NCBI RefSeq assembly: GCF_020687805.1
Contig: NZ_JAJEWQ010000005.1
Coordinates: forward strand, 304,799-368,798
Reading direction: 5' to 3'
From: Planctobacterium marinum
GTDB lineage: Bacteria; Pseudomonadota; Gammaproteobacteria; Enterobacterales; Alteromonadaceae
Length of the DNA: 64,000 bases
Shown here piece by piece: positions 51,412 to 64,000 of this stretch (the stretch's first letter is position 1; each line of letters starts with the position of its first letter). Below the pieces are notes generated by a model. It saw only the letters and a list, made by a program, of their open reading frames with translations. It had not been told where the DNA came from and did not search any database. The position numbers and the translations under genes are program-made.

Positions 51412-52863
51412 ATGCAATATCGCTCGATCGTCCGTATTCTTGGTTTATTGGTGGCTTTGTTTAGCGTCACTATGGTGCCGCCAGCATTGGTTTCACTGAT
51501 CTTTCAGGATGGCGGAGGCCTACCTTTTTTGATGGCATTTTTCCTGTGTTTAGTGACAGGAGTGGCAATCTGGTATCCCAATAAAAATGCCCGCGATGAT
51601 TTGCGCGCGAAAGAAGGCTTTCTGATTGTGGCGCTGTTCTGGGCCGTACTGGCCAGTTTTGGTGCGCTACCTCTGGTATTGATGGAACAACCTGAGATGT
51701 CAGTAACCGATGCCTTTTTTGAATCATTTTCCGGGCTTACAACCACGGGTGCCACAGTAATAGAAGGCATTGAGTTCCTGCCCAAAGCCGTACAGTTTTA
51801 CCGCCAGCAATTGCAATGGTTGGGCGGCATGGGGATCATTGTATTGGCCGTGGCGATACTACCAATACTTGGCGTAGGTGGCATGCAGCTGTACCGGGCA
51901 GAAATACCTGGTCCGGTAAAAGATTCTAAAATGACGCCCCGTATCGCTGATACTGCCAAGCACCTTTGGTACATTTACCTGTCGCTCACTATTGCCTGCA
52001 CGGTGGCCTATTGGTTGGCCGGTATGAACTGGTTTGACGCGATATGTCATGCGTTCTCTACTATTGCCATTGGTGGGTTTTCCACCTATGACGCCAGTTT
52101 AGGTCACTTTGATTCCACGATGATCAACTTGGTTTGTGTGGTATTTCTGTGGATTGCCGCATTGAATTTTGCCTTGCACTATGCCGCTGCAACAGGCCGC
52201 TCTTTGAAAACCTATTTCACTGACCCGGAATTACGCGCCTTTTTCAGTATCCAGGTTACCCTGGTACTGCTGACCTTTTTGGTTCTGGTGTATTACGAGT
52301 TATATGACAATGCCGAAATGGCCTTTGATCAGGCTTTGATTCAGGCGGTGTCACTGAGTACAACTGCCGGTTTTACCACCACCAATTTCTCTGAGTGGCC
52401 GGTGTTTTTACCTATTGTGTTAATCTTTGCCAGCTTTATTGGCGGGTGTGCCAGCTCCACCGGTGGCGGATTGAAAGTGGTCAGGGTTCTGCTGCTTTAT
52501 TTGCAGGGCAAACGGGAAGTCGACCGACTTATCCACCCCAAAGCAGTGTATTCCGTCAAACTGGGTGACAGAGCGTTGCCCGACAGGGTGGTGGATGCAG
52601 TATGGGGATTTTTCTCCGCCTACGCATTGGTATTTGTCATTATTATGATTTGTTTAATTGCAACCGGGTTGGATAATCTCACCGCGTTTTCCGCAACTGC
52701 GGCCATGTTGAACAATCTTGGACCGGGCTTGGGCGAGGTTGCAGGCACCTACTCATCTGTATCAGATGCCGGCAAGTGGTTTTTGATCTTAGCCATGCTC
52801 TTCGGGCGTCTTGAGGTATTTTCGCTGCTGGTTTTGTTTTCGCCCACCTTTTGGCGTAGTTAA
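51412..52863 (+). CDS. trkH: Potassium uptake protein TrkH
   Basis: The 483-residue membrane protein has the TrkH/KtrB layout of four channel-like repeats with selectivity-filter segments, for example ESFSGLTTTGATV (about 104-116), STIAIGGFST and SLSTTAGFTTTNF. It moves K+ across the inner membrane and needs TrkA, whose gene is convergent 14 bp away. It stands alone on the plus strand. Confidence 0.95.
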   Translation: MQYRSIVRILGLLVALFSVTMVPPALVSLIFQDGGGLPFLMAFFLCLVTGVAIWYPNKNARDDLRAKEGFLIVALFWAVLASFGALPLVLMEQPEMSVTDAFFESFSGLTTTGATVIEGIEFLPKAVQFYRQQLQWLGGMGIIVLAVAILPILGVGGMQLYRAEIPGPVKDSKMTPRIADTAKHLWYIYLSLTIACTVAYWLAGMNWFDAICHAFSTIAIGGFSTYDASLGHFDSTMINLVCVVFLWIAALNFALHYAAATGRSLKTYFTDPELRAFFSIQVTLVLLTFLVLVYYELYDNAEMAFDQALIQAVSLSTTAGFTTTNFSEWPVFLPIVLIFASFIGGCASSTGGGLKVVRVLLLYLQGKREVDRLIHPKAVYSVKLGDRALPDRVVDAVWGFFSAYALVFVIIMICLIATGLDNLTAFSATAAMLNNLGPGLGEVAGTYSSVSDAGKWFLILAMLFGRLEVFSLLVLFSPTFWRS

Positions 52864-52877
52864 GTTGATGGTTGCTC

Positions 52878-54254
52878 CTAAAAGAAAAAGGCGCTGGGCT
52901 GGAACAGTTTCTCTACATCGGAAATAAACTTTTTGTCCACTAAAAACATGATAACGTGATCATCCGGCTCGATAACAGTATCGCTGTGAGCAATAATCAC
53001 TTCTTCTTTGCGTACAATGGCACCGATAGTTGTACCCGGGGGCAGGCGAATTTCTGAAATCATCTTACCTACCACTTTAGAGGTATTTTCATCGCCGTGA
53101 GCAATGGCTTCAATGGCCTCTGCCGCACCGCGACGCAGCGAGTAAACGTTGACGATATCGCCTCGTCTGATATGGGTTAGTAACGCCGAAATTGTGGCTT
53201 GCTGAGGAGAGAACGCAATATCTATTTCGCCGCCCTGAACCAAATCAACATAGGCACCACGTTGGATCAGCACCATGGCTTTTTTGGCGCCCAGGCGCTT
53301 GGCCAGCATCGCTGACATAATATTGGCTTCATCATCATTGGTCACCGCAATAAACGCGTCAACCTGCTCAACGTGTTCTTCCTGCAATAATTCCTGATCT
53401 GACGCATCTCCCACAAACACAATGGTTTTGTCTAAGGTTGTGGAGAGGTATTTGGCCCGGTCATAACTGTATTCGATGAGTTTGACGTGGTGATCATGTT
53501 CCAGTTGTCGCGCCAGTCCGGCACCAATTAGGCCGCCTCCGGCAATCATGATGCGTTTATAGCTACCTTCCAGCTTTTGCAGCTCGCTCATTACCGCCCG
53601 AATGTGTTTGGTGGCGGCAATAAAAAACACTTCATCGTCTGCTTCTATCACCGTTGTGCCCAGGGGTCTGATAGGCTTACCGCGACGATAAATGGCGGCC
53701 ACCCGGGTTTCTACGTTGGGCATGTGTTCTTTCAGTGCTGACAGTGCATGGCCCACCAACAAACCACCGTAGTAGGCCTTTACAGCGACCAGGCTGGCAC
53801 GACCTTCGGCGAATTCCACAACCTGTAATGCGCCAGGATAGTCAATTAACCGTTTAATGGATTGCGTTACCAATTGCTCAGGTGCGATAAGATGATCAAC
53901 CGGGACATCCTGGTGTTTAAAAAGCTGCTTTTGATAAACAATGTATTGTTCTGAGCGAACCCGGGCGATTTTAGTGGGGGTTTTAAATAAGCTGTAGGCC
54001 ACCTGGCAGGCCATCATATTGCTTTCATCACTGTTAGTAACGGCCACCAACATATCGGCATCTTCTGCGCCGGCTTTTTGCAATACTTCCGGATGGGAGC
54101 CGATACCCTGTACCACTTGTAAATCCAGGCGGTCCTGCAATGCCCGGATTTTTTCGGAGTCATAGTCAATCACGGTGATGTCGTTTTTCTCACCTACCAG
54201 GTTTTCTGCCAATGTGGCGCCAACCTGACCTGCTCCCAAAATTATGATTTTCAT
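52878..54254 (-). CDS. trkA: Trk potassium system regulatory protein TrkA
   Basis: The 458-residue cytosolic regulator has two RCK units, each with a Rossmann fold: [17 protein letters not shown] (3-19) and [17 protein letters not shown] (about 235-251), each followed by a TrkA-C domain. It binds NAD(H)/ATP and gates TrkH. It is the last gene of def-fmt-rsmB-trkA, an order shared with E. coli. Confidence 0.97.
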   Translation of the reverse strand: MKIIILGAGQVGATLAENLVGEKNDITVIDYDSEKIRALQDRLDLQVVQGIGSHPEVLQKAGAEDADMLVAVTNSDESNMMACQVAYSLFKTPTKIARVRSEQYIVYQKQLFKHQDVPVDHLIAPEQLVTQSIKRLIDYPGALQVVEFAEGRASLVAVKAYYGGLLVGHALSALKEHMPNVETRVAAIYRRGKPIRPLGTTVIEADDEVFFIAATKHIRAVMSELQKLEGSYKRIMIAGGGLIGAGLARQLEHDHHVKLIEYSYDRAKYLSTTLDKTIVFVGDASDQELLQEEHVEQVDAFIAVTNDDEANIMSAMLAKRLGAKKAMVLIQRGAYVDLVQGGEIDIAFSPQQATISALLTHIRRGDIVNVYSLRRGAAEAIEAIAHGDENTSKVVGKMISEIRLPPGTTIGAIVRKEEVIIAHSDTVIEPDDHVIMFLVDKKFISDVEKLFQPSAFFF

Positions 54255-54278
54255 ATGGTTAAGCTTATTTTATTGTTT

Positions 54279-55655
54279 TTAAGGGTACCGCTTTTGCAGT
54301 TTAGCGTAATAAAAGCCATCCATACCAGATTCGCCAGGCAGGATTTGCCTTTCTGATCCATCTCCCGAATGGGTGGGATCTAAAGGAATGGCTATGGCAT
54401 CCTCCGTTCTTGCCAGGAATGCCGCAACCTGTTGGGTGTTTTCTTCCGGCAAAATGGAGCAGGTAGCGTACAGTAATGTGCCGCCGGGTTTAAGTTGTGA
54501 CCACAGGCTATCCAAAATTTGCGCCTGCAAGCTAACCAGATTGCTGATGTCCTGATTTTTGCGCAACCAAAGAATATCCGGATGGCGGCGAATGATCCCG
54601 GTAGCCGAACAGGGAGCATCCAGCAATATTTTGTCGAATAGTCGTTGTTCGCTGTTCCAGCGGGCTATGTCATTGGCGTCTGCGATTCGCACGTCCGGTG
54701 CAGCTAATCCCAGCCTGGTGGTGTTTTCAAGGATGCTTTTGCTTCTGATTTCATCAACTTCCAGCGCAATACACTGTTGCAGTGCCGGCTGCAGCTCCAG
54801 AATGTGACAATACTTACCACCGGGGGCTGCACACGCATCCAGGATCGTCTCCTGAGGCTGTGGTGCCAGGTAATGGGCAGCATGTTGAGCGGCTTTGTCC
54901 TGGACACTAAACCAGCCATCCTCATAACCGGGTAACTGATTGATGCGGCTGTTATCCAGTAATTTAAAGGTTGATGGCATTTGCGCATCTTGCTCAAACT
55001 GGATTTGCGCTGATGACAATGCGGCAGCAAAGTCTGTGGCTGAAATATTGCGAACATTAACCCTTAGCCAGATAGGGGGCTTGCAGGCTTGCTGCACTGC
55101 GATGTCCTGGTAGTTATCCGGATAGGCGGCTTTTAATTTTTTGTAATACCACTTAGGCAAATTGAGGCTGACGCGCTCTTCCTCTGGTGGCTTGTCCGCA
55201 ATGGACTGGCGCTCAAAATTGCGCAGCACGGCGTTGACCAGGTTCTTTAGATGCGCCTGTTTCAGGGGTTGGCATGCGGATACGGTTTCAGACACCGCGG
55301 CATACTGGCTCACTCGGGAAAAATGCAGTTGATACAGACCCAAATACAGCAGGTGTTCAATAATTCGGGCGTCATTTTTAATGGGAGACTGTAACAGCTG
55401 CCGCAACCAAAATTGCAGGGTGGGTAATTGTCTTAATACGCCATAAACCATCTCATGCAGCCAGGCTTTGTCCTGTTCTTTTACCTTAAGCAAGGCTTCA
55501 GGTAACACCTCCTGCAATGATTTGCGTTGTTCCAAAACGGCAAATATAGCTTTTGCAGCAATGGCTCGTATATTGTAACCGGATTGCGCTTTAATGATTG
55601 GCTCCCGGTTTTTGACCAGGTTTAAACCAGTCAGGGCGGGCATTGATGATGTCAC
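54279..55655 (-). CDS. rsmB: 16S rRNA m5C967 methyltransferase
   Basis: The protein (up to 458 residues) has an N-terminal NusB-like domain ([20 protein letters not shown], then [11 protein letters not shown]) and the methyltransferase domain with [33 protein letters not shown] and [11 protein letters not shown] (the two cysteines). The start is unclear: ATG at 55655 or 55643 gives 20-24 extra residues and overlaps fmt by more than 50 bp; family members begin near [11 protein letters not shown], where I see no usual start codon. It could use a rare one. Confidence 0.93.
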   Translation of the reverse strand: MTSSMPALTGLNLVKNREPIIKAQSGYNIRAIAAKAIFAVLEQRKSLQEVLPEALLKVKEQDKAWLHEMVYGVLRQLPTLQFWLRQLLQSPIKNDARIIEHLLYLGLYQLHFSRVSQYAAVSETVSACQPLKQAHLKNLVNAVLRNFERQSIADKPPEEERVSLNLPKWYYKKLKAAYPDNYQDIAVQQACKPPIWLRVNVRNISATDFAAALSSAQIQFEQDAQMPSTFKLLDNSRINQLPGYEDGWFSVQDKAAQHAAHYLAPQPQETILDACAAPGGKYCHILELQPALQQCIALEVDEIRSKSILENTTRLGLAAPDVRIADANDIARWNSEQRLFDKILLDAPCSATGIIRRHPDILWLRKNQDISNLVSLQAQILDSLWSQLKPGGTLLYATCSILPEENTQQVAAFLARTEDAIAIPLDPTHSGDGSERQILPGESGMDGFYYAKLQKRYP

Positions 55656-56553
55656 TCACCGGTTGCGCTTTTTTGCCGGGTATTTGAAGCTGCAATAGTG
55701 TAATACTGCCATTACCGGTCTGAACTTCAATGCCATCTCTGGCGACACTGATAATGGTTCCCGGAGCGGCTTGATTGCTGTTGGTTTGCCACTTCGCCTG
55801 CCACACTTTGATATTCTTGTCGTCTAATTCAAACCAGGTACCGGGCCAGGGATTAAAGGCTCTGATATTGCGCTCAATTTGTTGTCCGTCTTGTTGCCAG
55901 TCAATCAAACCTTCGGCTTTATCCAGTTTTTTAGCATAACTGGCTAGTTCATCATTTTGTTTTTCTGGTACCAGAGAATCGAATTTATCCAAAGCCTCTA
56001 TGAGGGCTTGAGGTCCAACGTTTGCCAACTTCTCATAGAGACTGGCACTGGTATCGTCAGCTGTGATTGCGATTTCCGATTTCAACAGCATATCACCGGT
56101 ATCCAGCCCGATATCCATATTCATGATGGTGACACCGGTGGTTTTATCTCCTGCCCAGATGGCCCGTTGAATGGGGGCGGCGCCGCGCCATTGAGGTAAT
56201 AGCGAGCCGTGTACATTCACGCAACCACGTGGCGGAATATCCAGCACCGCTTTGGGTAACAGCAAGCCGTAAGCCACCACTACCATAATATCGAAATCAA
56301 TACTGGCTAGTGCCTGTTGTGCGTCGGCGTCCTTGAGTGATTCCGGTTGATAAACTGCAATGTTGGCGTCTAATGCCAGTTGTTTCACCGGACTGGCCTG
56401 CAGCTTTTTCCCCCGGCCCGCCGGACGATCCGGTTGGGTGTAAACTGCCACGACCTTGTGACGGGAGGCTAACAATGCCTGTAAATGTTGCGCAGCAAAA
56501 TCCGGCGTACCGGCAAAGACTACTTTTAATGCAGTAGAAGAGGCTAAAGACAC
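55591..56553 (-). CDS. fmt: Methionyl-tRNA formyltransferase
   Basis: The 320-residue enzyme formylates initiator Met-tRNA. It has [14 protein letters not shown], the catalytic region [20 protein letters not shown] (with Asn and His) and [11 protein letters not shown]. The start is GTG at 56553 with AAGGAT before it, 8 bp after the def stop. A second, OB-like domain lies at about 210-310. It overlaps the rsmB frame. Confidence 0.97.
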   Translation of the reverse strand: MSLASSTALKVVFAGTPDFAAQHLQALLASRHKVVAVYTQPDRPAGRGKKLQASPVKQLALDANIAVYQPESLKDADAQQALASIDFDIMVVVAYGLLLPKAVLDIPPRGCVNVHGSLLPQWRGAAPIQRAIWAGDKTTGVTIMNMDIGLDTGDMLLKSEIAITADDTSASLYEKLANVGPQALIEALDKFDSLVPEKQNDELASYAKKLDKAEGLIDWQQDGQQIERNIRAFNPWPGTWFELDDKNIKVWQAKWQTNSNQAAPGTIISVARDGIEVQTGNGSITLLQLQIPGKKAQPVSDIINARPDWFKPGQKPGANH

Positions 56554-56561
56554 AGTATTGT

Positions 56562-57071
56562 TTATCCTTTTGCTGCCAGTCGGGCTTCTTTTTCCAGCTT
56601 GGCTTTAATGCGCTGCCTTTTTAGCGGAGACAAGTAGTCGATAAATAATTTACCCAGCAAATGATCCATCTCGTGCTGTATGCACACTGCCAATAATCCT
56701 TCTGCATTCAGGGTGAACTCATCACCTTTTTCATTCAGGGCTTTCACCGTGATGGCTTCAGCGCGTTCTACCTTGGCGTAGTTATTTGGCACTGACAAAC
56801 AGCCTTCTTCATTGATCATCTTGCCTTGCTGCTCAATGATTTCGGGGTTGATAAACACAAGTGGCTCATTTTGTTCTTCAGAAACGTCCATCACCACAAC
56901 GCGCTTGTGAACGTTAACCTGCGTGGCCGCAAGTCCTATACCTTTTTCTTCGCGCATGGTCTCGAACATGTTACTGACCAGATCTCTGATTGAATCATCT
57001 ACTTCTGTCACTGCTTCAGCTACTGTTCTGAGCCTTTCATCCGGGAACCGTAAAACTTCTAAAACTGCCAT
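56562..57071 (-). CDS. def: Peptide deformylase
   Basis: The 169-residue metalloenzyme removes the formyl group from nascent proteins. All three motifs are there: [17 protein letters not shown] (Cys ligand) and [12 protein letters not shown] (two His ligands and the catalytic Glu). The ATG at 57071 gives [14 protein letters not shown] as in relatives; a frame starting at 57110 adds 13 unlikely residues. It is the first gene of the def operon and divergent from the LysM gene. Confidence 0.97.
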   Translation of the reverse strand: MAVLEVLRFPDERLRTVAEAVTEVDDSIRDLVSNMFETMREEKGIGLAATQVNVHKRVVVMDVSEEQNEPLVFINPEIIEQQGKMINEEGCLSVPNNYAKVERAEAITVKALNEKGDEFTLNAEGLLAVCIQHEMDHLLGKLFIDYLSPLKRQRIKAKLEKEARLAAKG

Positions 57072-57223
57072 AACTCTTCTTCTACTCTTGCCGTTGTCGG
57101 GTATCGGCACACATACAATTAATTGATTAAAAACACGACCAAAACCTTTTAACCCGCTATTCTAACTGATAACGTCAGGTTAATGACAGTAGCACATGTA
57201 ACTAATCACCGTTGGAGATAAGA

Positions 57224-58288
57224 TTGAAATACCGGATTTTCAGTTTGATTCTGGCTTTAATGGTCAGTGTGAGCGGCAGTGCTGTCGAAATTAAAGCGTC
57301 GGCGCCAGATGTATATGTGGTTAAAAAAGGCGATACGCTTTGGCAAATTGCGGGTATGTATCTGGATAAGCCCTGGAACTGGCCTTTACTGTGGCAACAA
57401 AATACCCAGATTGAAAATCCACATCTGATTTATCCTGGCGACCGACTATTACTGGAGCGCAATGCCAATGGCGACACCGTGTTATCTATGGTGCGCAACG
57501 AAAAACGCCAGATTCAGCTGTCTCCGAAAGCGATCCGTGAACTGAAAAATCCCGACCCTATTCCAACCATCCCCTGGTCAATTATTGAAACCCATATTCG
57601 CAATGATCTGGTAATGGAAAAAGCTTTATACGAGGCGCAACCATATCTGTTGGGAGATCAGGAAGGGGCTGTGAGATTTGCCCATACCGATGTGGTACTG
57701 GGGAAAAAGGGAGGATTTCAGCCTGAACAGTATCAGGTGGTGAGGGAGCACAGTGAATTAACCTCGATGCAGGGTGAAGCGCTGGGCTATTTAGTTAAAC
57801 ACGTCGCAATTGCAGAACCCATAAACACCGAACTTGAAACGGAAATGCTGGTGCAGATAAAAGGAGCCAGTCAGGAAGTAAAGCGCGGAGACCGTTTAAT
57901 TCCGCTGGAACAGCGGCCTATTTCCGCCAATGTAGATATGGTGCCAGCCACCACACAATCGGGAAATATTATTGCCAGTTTACAAGACCGCTCATTACTG
58001 GGAAAATATGATACCGTCGTCATTGATGTGGGTTTCGAACAGGTTAGTCCTGGAATGGTGATGGGGATCTACTTGCAGGGGCCTGATATCATTGATGATG
58101 AGCCGCTGCGTTATGATGAATCTGAGCTGTCACTATTGAGCATTCACGGTGATTCGGATCGAATTCGTCAACCGGCCATCAAGGTAGGCGAACTGGTCGT
58201 ATTTAAAACCTTTAACAAGGTAAGCTATGCGCTGATTACTGCATCAACCAGTGTCATCCGCAAGGGGGCTATTGTAGCCAGGCCCTAA
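57224..58288 (+). CDS. LysM-domain exported protein
   Basis: The protein is about 354 residues from TTG at 57224, which has GGAGA 5 bases before. A signal peptide (KYRIFSLILALMVSVSGSAV) leads to one LysM domain (about 28-75: YVVKKGDTLWQIAGMYLDKP, NPHLIYPGDRLLL). The rest is beta-rich and without known catalytic motif. It is likely periplasmic and peptidoglycan-binding. It is often found just before dprA in this group; role unknown. An ORF call at TTG 57212 is possible but its ribosome-binding site would lie within it. Confidence 0.85.
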   Translation: MKYRIFSLILALMVSVSGSAVEIKASAPDVYVVKKGDTLWQIAGMYLDKPWNWPLLWQQNTQIENPHLIYPGDRLLLERNANGDTVLSMVRNEKRQIQLSPKAIRELKNPDPIPTIPWSIIETHIRNDLVMEKALYEAQPYLLGDQEGAVRFAHTDVVLGKKGGFQPEQYQVVREHSELTSMQGEALGYLVKHVAIAEPINTELETEMLVQIKGASQEVKRGDRLIPLEQRPISANVDMVPATTQSGNIIASLQDRSLLGKYDTVVIDVGFEQVSPGMVMGIYLQGPDIIDDEPLRYDESELSLLSIHGDSDRIRQPAIKVGELVVFKTFNKVSYALITASTSVIRKGAIVARP

Positions 58289-58332
58289 TTAACGAGTAAC
58301 AAGGACAGGGTGTCCGTATTGAGGAAATGTAC

Positions 58333-59466
58333 ATGGAAGTTAAATATGATCCCTCCTGGAATGAGTCCGGGCAACTTGATTTGTGGCTGTTGCTGCACTG
58401 CATGCCTGGTTTGGGGGTGCGAAAATTACAAAAATTGTATGCCGTTGCAGAATACAACCTGCAGAATATTCCCCTGTTATCCGGTAGCCAGTTTAAGGCT
58501 GCTGGTCTGTCATTTAAGCATTTTTCCAGCATACAAAATCAATACGCAAAGTACCTTGATGAAGTAAAACAGTGGCTGGCAGAATCTGCTACACACTTTG
58601 TTCTGCCGCTTAACCATCCGGATTACCCGGACCAACTCCGTGAAATCAGCGCGCCGCCATTGCTGCTTTTTGGCATTGGCGATCCGGCGGTGTTACAGGA
58701 ATATCAACTGGCAATAGTTGGGTCCCGCAGAATGACACCGGCAGGCAGTAAAATAGGCCGTCAACTGGCGTCAGATTTGATAGAAAGTGGCTGGCACATA
58801 ACCAGTGGGCTGGCATTGGGCATTGATACCCAGGCCCATTTGGGGGCACTGGATAAAAGCGGAATAACCATAGCTGTGATGGCGACTGGTGTCGACAGCA
58901 TTTATCCCCGCCGCAACCAACAGTTAGCGATGGATATCGTGGCCGCAGGAGGCTGTTTAGTCAGTGAGTTTCCGCTGCGAAGTCAACCGAAAAAAGAACA
59001 CTTTCCGAGGCGGAACCGGATAATCAGCGGCTTGTCTAATGGAGTATTAGTGGTGGAAGCGGCCCTGAAAAGCGGCTCTCTGATTACGGCAAGATATGCA
59101 TTGGAGCAGAATCGTGAGGTGTTTGCCGTGCCGGGCAGTGTTTATAATTTAAGCAGTCAGGGGTGTCACTACCTGATCAAGCAAGGGGCTAAACTGGTTG
59201 AGCAAGTGTCTGACATTAATGAAGAATTCCCAAACATCCGACAAACCGGGGTAAATCCTGTAACAATAAACTGCGAAAAAAAGTGCAAATTGCCCTTGGC
59301 AACAGAGGGATTGTTAGCTAGTGTTGGTTTTGAAGCAACACCAATTGATGTTGTAGCGCAACGTAGCGGACTGCCAGTGACGGCGGTGATGTCAGAATTA
59401 TTAGAATATGAGCTACGTGGTTTGGTAGCCACTGTCCCTGGTGGTTACATTAGATTGGGGGAATAA
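58333..59466 (+). CDS. dprA: DNA processing protein DprA (Smf)
   Basis: The 377-residue protein has an N-terminal SAM-like part, the extended Rossmann fold with [16 protein letters not shown] and [16 protein letters not shown] and [20 protein letters not shown], and a C-terminal winged helix (about 310-375). It protects incoming single-stranded DNA and loads RecA in transformable bacteria. The ATG at 58333, 8 bases after GAGG, is preferred to 58327. Many non-competent bacteria also keep it. Confidence 0.95.
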   Translation: MEVKYDPSWNESGQLDLWLLLHCMPGLGVRKLQKLYAVAEYNLQNIPLLSGSQFKAAGLSFKHFSSIQNQYAKYLDEVKQWLAESATHFVLPLNHPDYPDQLREISAPPLLLFGIGDPAVLQEYQLAIVGSRRMTPAGSKIGRQLASDLIESGWHITSGLALGIDTQAHLGALDKSGITIAVMATGVDSIYPRRNQQLAMDIVAAGGCLVSEFPLRSQPKKEHFPRRNRIISGLSNGVLVVEAALKSGSLITARYALEQNREVFAVPGSVYNLSSQGCHYLIKQGAKLVEQVSDINEEFPNIRQTGVNPVTINCEKKCKLPLATEGLLASVGFEATPIDVVAQRSGLPVTAVMSELLEYELRGLVATVPGGYIRLGE

Positions 59467-59471
59467 TAAAA

Positions 59472-59948
59472 ATGTTCGATATCCTCATGTATCTTTTTGA
59501 AAATCTGGTACATAGCGAGTCTGAATTCCGCGTTGACCAGGACGAACTTACCGAAGAGCTTATCAGAGCGGGTTTCCATCACGACGAAATATACAAAGCG
59601 TTGGCCTGGTTGGAAAAGTTAGCCGCCCTGCAGGAAACTGATAATAATCCCTATCTTTCTACGGTTAACAGTCATGCTGTTGCCCGGGTGTTTACTGCCG
59701 AAGAGGAGGTACGCCTGGATGTAGAATGCCGCGGGTTTTTGATGTTTCTGGAACAAATCAATGTGTTAGACGCCAGTACCCGGGAGATGGTGATTGATCG
59801 GGTGATGGAAATCGACGTCAATGATTTTTGTCTGGAAGATCTGAAATGGGTAGTGTTGATGGTACTGTTCAATGTACCAGGCAAAGAGAATGCCTATGCT
59901 CAGATGGAAGACTTGCTGTTCGATGAACCGGAAGGTCCTTTGCATTAA
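59472..59948 (+). CDS. smg: Smg family protein (DUF494)
   Basis: The 158-residue acidic protein starts [16 protein letters not shown] and has the DUF494 pattern to the end ([20 protein letters not shown]). The function is unknown. It lies 5 bp after dprA in the classic smf-smg order. Confidence 0.93.
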   Translation: MFDILMYLFENLVHSESEFRVDQDELTEELIRAGFHHDEIYKALAWLEKLAALQETDNNPYLSTVNSHAVARVFTAEEEVRLDVECRGFLMFLEQINVLDASTREMVIDRVMEIDVNDFCLEDLKWVVLMVLFNVPGKENAYAQMEDLLFDEPEGPLH

Positions 59949-59987
59949 TTGCAGCACGCTTTCTGACAATGTTCTCGATCGCGAACT

Positions 59988-60548
59988 ATGGCAATGATAG
60001 ACAATTCCTTATTCGACAAAAATAAAGAATCCATCAAACACGCATTTGGCGATTGCCCCAAGTGTCAGTCTGAGTTGCGTATTCGAAATGGCAAAAGTGG
60101 CAAGTTTTTGGGTTGCTCTGCTTACCCTGACTGCGATTACGCACAGCCTTTGAGTAAACATCAGGGGGTGGAGACGCTCAAAGTTATGGAAAATTCTTCC
60201 TGTCCGGAGTGTCAGTCGCAGTTGGCGGTTAAGAAAGGCCGCTTTGGCATGTTTATCGGTTGTACTAATTTTCCTGAATGCCATTTTATTCAACAGGATG
60301 AACCGGCAAAAAAGACAGACGCAAAGGTGACGTGCCCAAAATGTCAAAAAGGCCAACTAGTCCAAAGAGCCAGCAAAAGTGGCCGTCCATTTTATTCTTG
60401 TAATCAGTACCCTGAATGTAAGTACATTTTAAATGAGCGACCGGTTCAACAGGCCTGCCCGGAATGTCGCTGGCCGGTGATGGTGGCTAAATCAGATTCC
60501 ACACTGCAATGTCCACAAAAGACCTGCCAATTTAAAACGTCGCTATAA
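59988..60548 (+). CDS. yrdD: Topoisomerase-type C4 zinc-finger protein (YrdD-like)
   Basis: The 186-residue protein consists of repeated C4 zinc fingers like those at the C-terminus of topoisomerase I: CPKCQSELRIRNGKSGKFLG, then CSAYPDCDY; CPECQSQL...CTNFPECHF; CPKCQKGQL...CNQYPECKY; and a last CPECRWPV...CPQKTC. It probably binds single-stranded nucleic acid. It is in the usual place between smg and tsaC. A second ATG at 59994 is also possible. Confidence 0.92.
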   Translation: MAMIDNSLFDKNKESIKHAFGDCPKCQSELRIRNGKSGKFLGCSAYPDCDYAQPLSKHQGVETLKVMENSSCPECQSQLAVKKGRFGMFIGCTNFPECHFIQQDEPAKKTDAKVTCPKCQKGQLVQRASKSGRPFYSCNQYPECKYILNERPVQQACPECRWPVMVAKSDSTLQCPQKTCQFKTSL

Positions 60549-60637
60549 ATTCATCGTTTAATTTGCCAGACGGTACATTGTTTTTGTAACTTACGGCTAT
60601 ACATCAGCCATCACATCATAGAATTTACAGGCCAGTT

Positions 60638-62960
<2,323 letters not shown>

Positions 62961-62963
62961 TGA

Positions 62964-63503
62964 TTATAGCCCCTTCTCTTGCAGGTAATCGTCTTTCAGT
63001 TTGACGTAATTATCTGCAGATATTTTCAGGAACGCGATTTCATCCTGGTTTAAAGGCCGGGCCTGTTTACACGGTTGTCCCACGTATAAATACCCTGATT
63101 TGAGTACTTTGTTGGGCGGTACCAATGCACCCGCGCCGATAAACACATCATCTTCTACAACGGCACCGTCCATTATTATTGCCCCCATACCCACCAGGAT
63201 ACGATTGCCTAACGTGCATCCATGTAACATACAATGGTGTCCAACCGTTACATCATCACCAATAACCAGAGGATAACCATCAGGGTTGGACGCCGTTTTA
63301 CGGGTGACATGCAAAATAGTGCCGTCCTGAATATTAGTGGCTTTACCAATAGTCATTGTATTAACGTCGCCTCTGGCAGCCACCAAAGGCCAAATACTGG
63401 CATGCTCTCCAATAGTAATGTCCCCAACCAACACAGATGATTCATCTATATATACGCTGGACGGAATAACGGGCGTAATGCCTTTATAAGATCTGACTGG
63501 CAT
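62964..63503 (-). CDS. yrdA: Gamma-class carbonic anhydrase-like protein (YrdA)
   Basis: The 179-residue protein is a left-handed beta-helix of hexapeptide repeats (ITIGEHASIWPLVAARGDVN and on). The zinc ligands appear in DGTILHV and GHHCMLHGC. It matches YrdA/CaiE-type gamma carbonic anhydrase-like trimers, many of which are of unproven activity. It is convergent with aroE with a 3-bp gap and precedes an rRNA operon. Confidence 0.92.
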   Translation of the reverse strand: MPVRSYKGITPVIPSSVYIDESSVLVGDITIGEHASIWPLVAARGDVNTMTIGKATNIQDGTILHVTRKTASNPDGYPLVIGDDVTVGHHCMLHGCTLGNRILVGMGAIIMDGAVVEDDVFIGAGALVPPNKVLKSGYLYVGQPCKQARPLNQDEIAFLKISADNYVKLKDDYLQEKGL

Positions 63504-63635
63504 GAATAACTCATTTTATATGGTTAAATGTTCCAGGACTTTAGCAGATATTAGCTAGTAAATGCGGCTTTCCTGGCTATATTGATTATTAATTCGGCAT
63601 TCGAAACAAAATTGTCAATTATTTGAAATAAAGTG

Positions 63636-63663
63636 TTGACGGTGTAAATCATGTCTGTAGAAT
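63636..63663 (+). promoter_or_regulatory. rRNA operon promoter P1
   Basis: TTGACG (63636-63641), 16 bases, TAGAAT (63658-63663), followed by a GC-rich discriminator (GCGCGC), as in stringently controlled rrn promoters. AT-rich DNA (63590-63630) upstream could act as an UP element. Confidence 0.8.
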
Positions 63664-63819
63664 GCGCGCTCGCTTCAGGGGGAAACATTCTTTTTAAGGA
63701 AAGAGTTGGATTCTGAAGCGGCTTCTTAAGGTGTAAAACTGAATTGAGTGAAAACTCTACAGGCCTTTAAGTAAGCGGGCTACAACAAGTTACCTGAAAA
63801 AATAAATTCAAATAACATG

Positions 63820-63847
63820 TTGACAAGCCGAACGGGAAGTGTAGAAT
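63820..63847 (+). promoter_or_regulatory. rRNA operon promoter P2
   Basis: TTGACA (63820-63825), 16 bases, TAGAAT (63842-63847), then GCGCATCCCGC. It has the same -10 and similar discriminator as P1, 184 bp upstream. Confidence 0.82.
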
Positions 63848-63881
63848 GCGCATCCCGCTTGAGGAGAGACTCAGGCAAACG

Positions 63882-63921
63882 TTCTTTAACAATCAGCAAT
63901 AAGACAATCTGTGTGGGCATC
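63882..63921 (+). promoter_or_regulatory. rRNA leader antitermination region (boxA)
   Basis: GTTCTTTAACAATCAGCA resembles the boxA/leader word TGCTCTTTAACAAT of E. coli rrn operons, and GACAATCTGTGTGGGC (from about 63904) is the conserved leader part after it. Confidence 0.75.
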
Positions 63922-63965
63922 GATTGATTTTGATGTCGACCCAAAAAATTTATATATTCGATTTT

Positions 63966-64000
63966 AATTGAAGAGTTTGATCATGGCTCAGATTGAACGC
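63966..64000 (+). rRNA. rrs: 16S ribosomal RNA (5' end only)
   Basis: AATTGAAGAGTTTGATCATG and GCTCAGATTGAACGC are the universal first bases of bacterial 16S rRNA, including the 27F primer region. The gene runs off the right edge of the window. Confidence 0.97.

Overview
The window is chromosomal DNA from a gammaproteobacterium, most likely of the order Alteromonadales (an Alteromonadaceae-like genome). The evidence is gene order and gene type: mnmG-rsmG-parA-parB-atpIBEFHAGDC, rpmH-rnpA-yidD-yidC, dnaA-dnaN-recF-gyrB, glyQ-glyS, yihI, diheme cytochrome c4, engB-spf-polA, trkA-rsmB-fmt-def next to dprA-smg-yrdD-tsaC-hemF-aroE, and a start of 16S rRNA at the right edge. This is the replication-origin region of the chromosome.

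Layout. 0-10 kb: a mixed set of metabolic genes: beta carbonic anhydrase, VOC protein, M20 amidohydrolase, a cyanophycin-synthetase-like/cyanophycinase-like pair, DUF2750, an AraC regulator, a secreted DUF1579-like protein and two tandem PhyH-type dioxygenase paralogues. 10-17 kb: the complete F1Fo ATP synthase operon (minus strand). 17-21.6 kb: parB, parA, rsmG, mnmG. 21.6-22.2 kb: an AT-rich, GATC-rich region with five consensus DnaA boxes, which I call oriC. 22.3-25.2 kb: an accessory insert with three copies of a large structured repeat, a gene encoding an FRG-domain protein in what looks like a stray integron cassette with its own attC site, and an orphan XRE regulator. 25.4-31.5 kb: dnaC-like, dnaT-like, mioC, mnmE, yajQ, yidC, yidD, rnpA, rpmH (all minus). 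31.9-38 kb: dnaA, dnaN, recF, gyrB (plus), with two parS-type ParB sites inside recF. 38-48 kb: a lipoprotein, glyS, glyQ, DUF2489, yihI, cytochrome c4, engB, Spot 42 RNA and polA. 48-51 kb: a TonB-dependent receptor and a frameshifted ytoQ. 51-63.5 kb: trkH, trkA, rsmB, fmt, def, then LysM-dprA-smg-yrdD-tsaC-hemF-aroE and a gamma carbonic anhydrase. 63.6-64 kb: tandem rRNA promoters, boxA leader and the first bases of 16S rRNA.

The parts work together as a replication and segregation hub: DnaA and the oriC boxes, a helicase-loader/primosome pair (dnaC/dnaT-like) transcribed toward oriC, the DnaN clamp, RecF, GyrB, and ParA/ParB with parS sites in recF. The most unusual items are: (1) the FRG cassette plus VCR-like attC with no integrase in the window; (2) three copies of a branched hairpin element whose stems differ in sequence but keep pairing, with RTCCCT hairpin loops; (3) a PhyH paralogue whose HxD metal triad reads HxG, as in Fe/2-oxoglutarate halogenases; (4) a CphA-like protein whose Mur-ligase part is shortened and has lost its P-loop. 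All calls come from reading the sequence and from remembered family knowledge; no database search was run.
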